Below are positions 61,312 through 64,000 of a stretch of DNA of 64,000 bases, in pieces. Source of the DNA: Eremophila alpestris peregrina (Eukaryota; Chordata; Aves; Passeriformes; Alaudidae); the NCBI GenBank assembly GCA_009792885.1, contig WMCF01000018.1, positions 10,707,321-10,771,320 of the forward strand. Direction: 5' to 3'. The translations under genes and the position numbers were made by a program. The stretch's first letter is position 1; each line of letters starts with the position of its first letter. The notes under the pieces were generated by a model that did no database searches, was not told the DNA's origin, and saw only the letters and a list, made by a program, of their open reading frames with translations.

Positions 61312-64000
61312 CTGTAGAATTAAGTCACAGTTATTTGGAATTACACAATAGAGTATGAGACTTGTCTGAATGAAGAAAGCATTCATACACAGTGGGAGTG
61401 AACGCAGCCGAATGAGAGGTGCATCCACTTCTCAGGCTGCTCTTTGATGCCATTTGCCCCAAGTTTTTATTAGTGAACATCATTTCAAATGCTACTTGAA
61501 CTATTAAACTTTTCTAATAGGCATCAATCCTTTGAAACGACTGGGTGAACTCTGCTATTGTGCTGTTCAGCCATAAATACTTTAAAGATTTTACCATCAT
61601 GTAGTTGAACAACAAAAAAAATTCTTTACATTATTGGAAATATTAAGAGTTATTTTGCTGCTTCAAATACTCAAGCAATTTTCACATAATAGCTTCTGTA
61701 AACCACATATAGGACAACATAGCAAAACAGTACAAACATTTTGACTGGGTTATTTAGTTTAAGATGCTGTTTTCTGTGGTAAAGCAAATTTTGGGTTCAA
61801 GAGATGCTTTAAATTGTATTTTGTTTTGTATTTCAATTTCATGCCCTTTGGCTGTGGGAAGATGGAGTCTGAATGAATATAACTGCCATCCTACTAAAAA
61901 CTCTTTATGATTAAAATACCAATCCCAGCTGTTCCCTGCCTTGCCTCTTCTGGTCATCCTGGAGACCCATCACATCTGAGCTAAACACTCCCAGGAGGGA
62001 GCATTCCACTCATGGAATGAGTTTCATTTTATCAGTTTTGTACAACATTATTTCGTCCAAGTCAGTATGCAGCAAAACCATAGTCACCACTGTGTCTCCA
62101 GAACAAAAGAGATCTTGGGCCCTTGAGTTTCACTTCTAAAATTCTACCAAATTTCATTCAACTACCCTGCTTCTTTGGGGCCTTTCTTTCTAAATGTTGC
62201 AGAAAAAGCTCACCTGGTTATTTTAAAAAGCCTGCTTAAGTGGGCATTGTCCAAAGGCCCCTGGGGAGGACAAAGCATCCTCTCCATATCTACTAATCCA
62301 GATTATAGCCTGGAAGAACAATATTGCTCCTCTTCATAATCTCACAGGGGAGTCTGGGCAACGATTTACCTGTCTCCTCCCCAGCTTTACCCAGTGCTTC
62401 CCTCCCAAACTCTTCTTCAGCATGAAAGGTGGAGGAAAAAAACAATTTGGGGAGAAGCACTAGGATGGGAATATGGTTTTGCTGACCAGAAATGTGTAAG
62501 AACACATTATAAACATGTGAACAAGCATATGAAGGAGATAATACTGCTGCTTGTAATAGTCAATTAAGATTTATCTTGGTCATTTTTTTCAATCAAAATG
62601 CTGCTGACCAGTTCTTCTGTACCAGGGCATGAGAAGCAACTGGAATTCCTGTCCTGAATTTTCCCATTAGCCAGGGAATTGCTTATTGCCTTTAAGATTT
62701 TGACAGGGCACTTTCCAAGCCAGAGTTACAGCTGCCTCTCCCTCACCTGTCCTGGAAAGAGGGACTCACTAGTCTGGGAGAGAGGGATCTAAACAAGGGC
62801 AGTTTCATAATTTCCCTTGAACCCATCCCTGACTCCAGAGAGGGTGACAAGCCATGGCTGTGTCTGCTGGCACAGGGCAGGAGAAAAGCCCTGGAGACCT
62901 GCAGCTCTTCTTATTCTCCAGTGTGCTATTTAAAACTACTCTCTGTGGCCCAATCTGTGCTGTTTCTGCCCAAAAGAGAAGACAAGAAGCTATTTTTCAA
63001 CAACTCTAAAGTAAAGATGGTCTTCTCACTGTAACACTCATTAGTGAAATTGTATTTTCTGCTAGCCCAAAACCCTTGGTCCATCTGAATCTCATGGCCC
63101 CTTATCAGGCTCCTCCATTCTGAATTCCCAGGCCAGCTTTGTTTGCAGATACAGAAATACCTCTGGCAGCACACAGGCTACAAGCAAAGACAACACCAGA
63201 GTTACCTGTGTGATCCATCTTACTTTAAATTACTTGCAAATTGGATTTGTATGAAGGCTAAATCGTATCAGAATAGATTCCATTATCCAAGTCTCTGCAC
63301 TATCTGCTGCTTGCATGCTTGGGAAGGAGGTTTCATTGTACACATGAAGATCATATTGCAGCCACTTTTAACTCTCTCACTGCTGCCTGTGGGGCTCAAG
63401 GAAACACTCCTCCATTTCTTTTTTTTATTCCAGAATTCCATTTATTTTTCCATTATAAAGGCTTAGTATAATATACCTTAAAGTAAGAAACAACAGGAAT
63501 GGATTCTGGTTCTAAAGAGATAGTTTGGTATTAAGGAAATAGTTTGATGTTAAGAAGCTTCATAGTTCACAGTTGCAGGTCTCCCTGTTTTAGGGGTATT
63601 CTAACTAAGATCTGAAATATCATTTGAAAAGAAAATCCAAAGACAGGAAAGAAGCACAGACTCATTAGAAAAGCTTCAAGGATTTTTCATGATCCTTGGG
63701 CTGGAGCACTGAATGGCCATTCAAGTCTAGAATTAGAAAATATAAGCCCACAACCTGTGGGCACTAAATCCTGGCTCCTACCAACAGGGAGTGAATAATT
63801 CCCCTGTGGGTTACTGTCCACCTCAAGGTCTGTGCAAAATCTTCTCATCTTTCCTGCTCCCTACATCCCCAATGTCCAGAGATGGTGTAGAGACCCCAAA
63901 AGAGGGATATTCAAACTGTGCCCCCCACTGACTTTTCAGACCTAAATTTCAGTCTGAGGTGCCCCCAGAGCAGGGGGGAGATGCCTCAACCTCTGCCCAA
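61312..64000 (-). other. Intron 5 (partial), upstream of exon 6A
   Basis: This non-coding stretch precedes the first visible exon. I looked for the preceding S2-S3 exon, which should end two bases into a codon with residues like SVIIMA, and did not find it, so it lies beyond the window. I see only short chance reading frames and no repeat I can name. Confidence 0.7.

Noticed and set aside
61993..64000. Possible preceding exon (DI S2-S3) at the right end of the window
   Set aside because: No segment encoding the conserved WNWLDF or SVIIMA-type residues with a suitable donor was found on the minus strand, so the exon must lie beyond 64000.

Overview
This is a piece of a vertebrate nuclear genome, almost certainly a bird. 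It is AT-rich, intron-dominated DNA with avian-type CR1 LINE 3' ends and one solo LTR that I recognise as a common avian ERVL-type LTR. There are no bacterial-style genes, RNA genes or CRISPR arrays. The only gene I can support is on the minus strand and spans most of the window. It encodes the alpha subunit of a voltage-gated sodium channel, best matched to SCN5A (cardiac Nav1.5), with SCN10A as the main alternative.

Eleven coding exons are visible, reading from high to low coordinates. They run from the domain I S3-S4 exon, present as a tandem pair of alternative 92-bp copies, to domain II S4. In human SCN5A numbering they are 6A (61220-61311), 6 (60913-61004), 7 (52720-52950), 8 (39187-39250), 9 (26371-26512), 10 (24549-24746), 11 (20548-20721), 12 (17750-18151), 13 (9252-9384), 14 (5504-5742) and 15 (480-653). 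All have AG acceptors and GT donors, reading frames join across every junction, and no exon contains a stop. Exons 1-5 lie beyond position 64000 and exon 16 onward lies before position 1. No promoter, start codon or polyadenylation site of the gene is in the window.

The exons encode DI S3-S4 (two versions), S5, the glycosylated turret, the pore loop with the selectivity-filter Asp, S6, the long phosphorylatable I-II linker, and DII S1 to early S4. The main points of interest are: the alternative exon pair, whose double inclusion or double skipping would each create an early stop; a roughly 79-nt poly-T (transcript strand) between the two copies; a Tyr at the residue that is Cys in the tetrodotoxin-resistant mammalian cardiac channel; and an Arg at the site of the human H558R polymorphism.

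The introns (215 bp to 13.5 kb) hold CR1 fragments, the solo LTR, microsatellites, a 155-bp direct repeat pair of unknown origin and an isolated CpG-dense block in intron 7. Human exon sizes, human residue numbers and family comparisons come from memory, not from a search.
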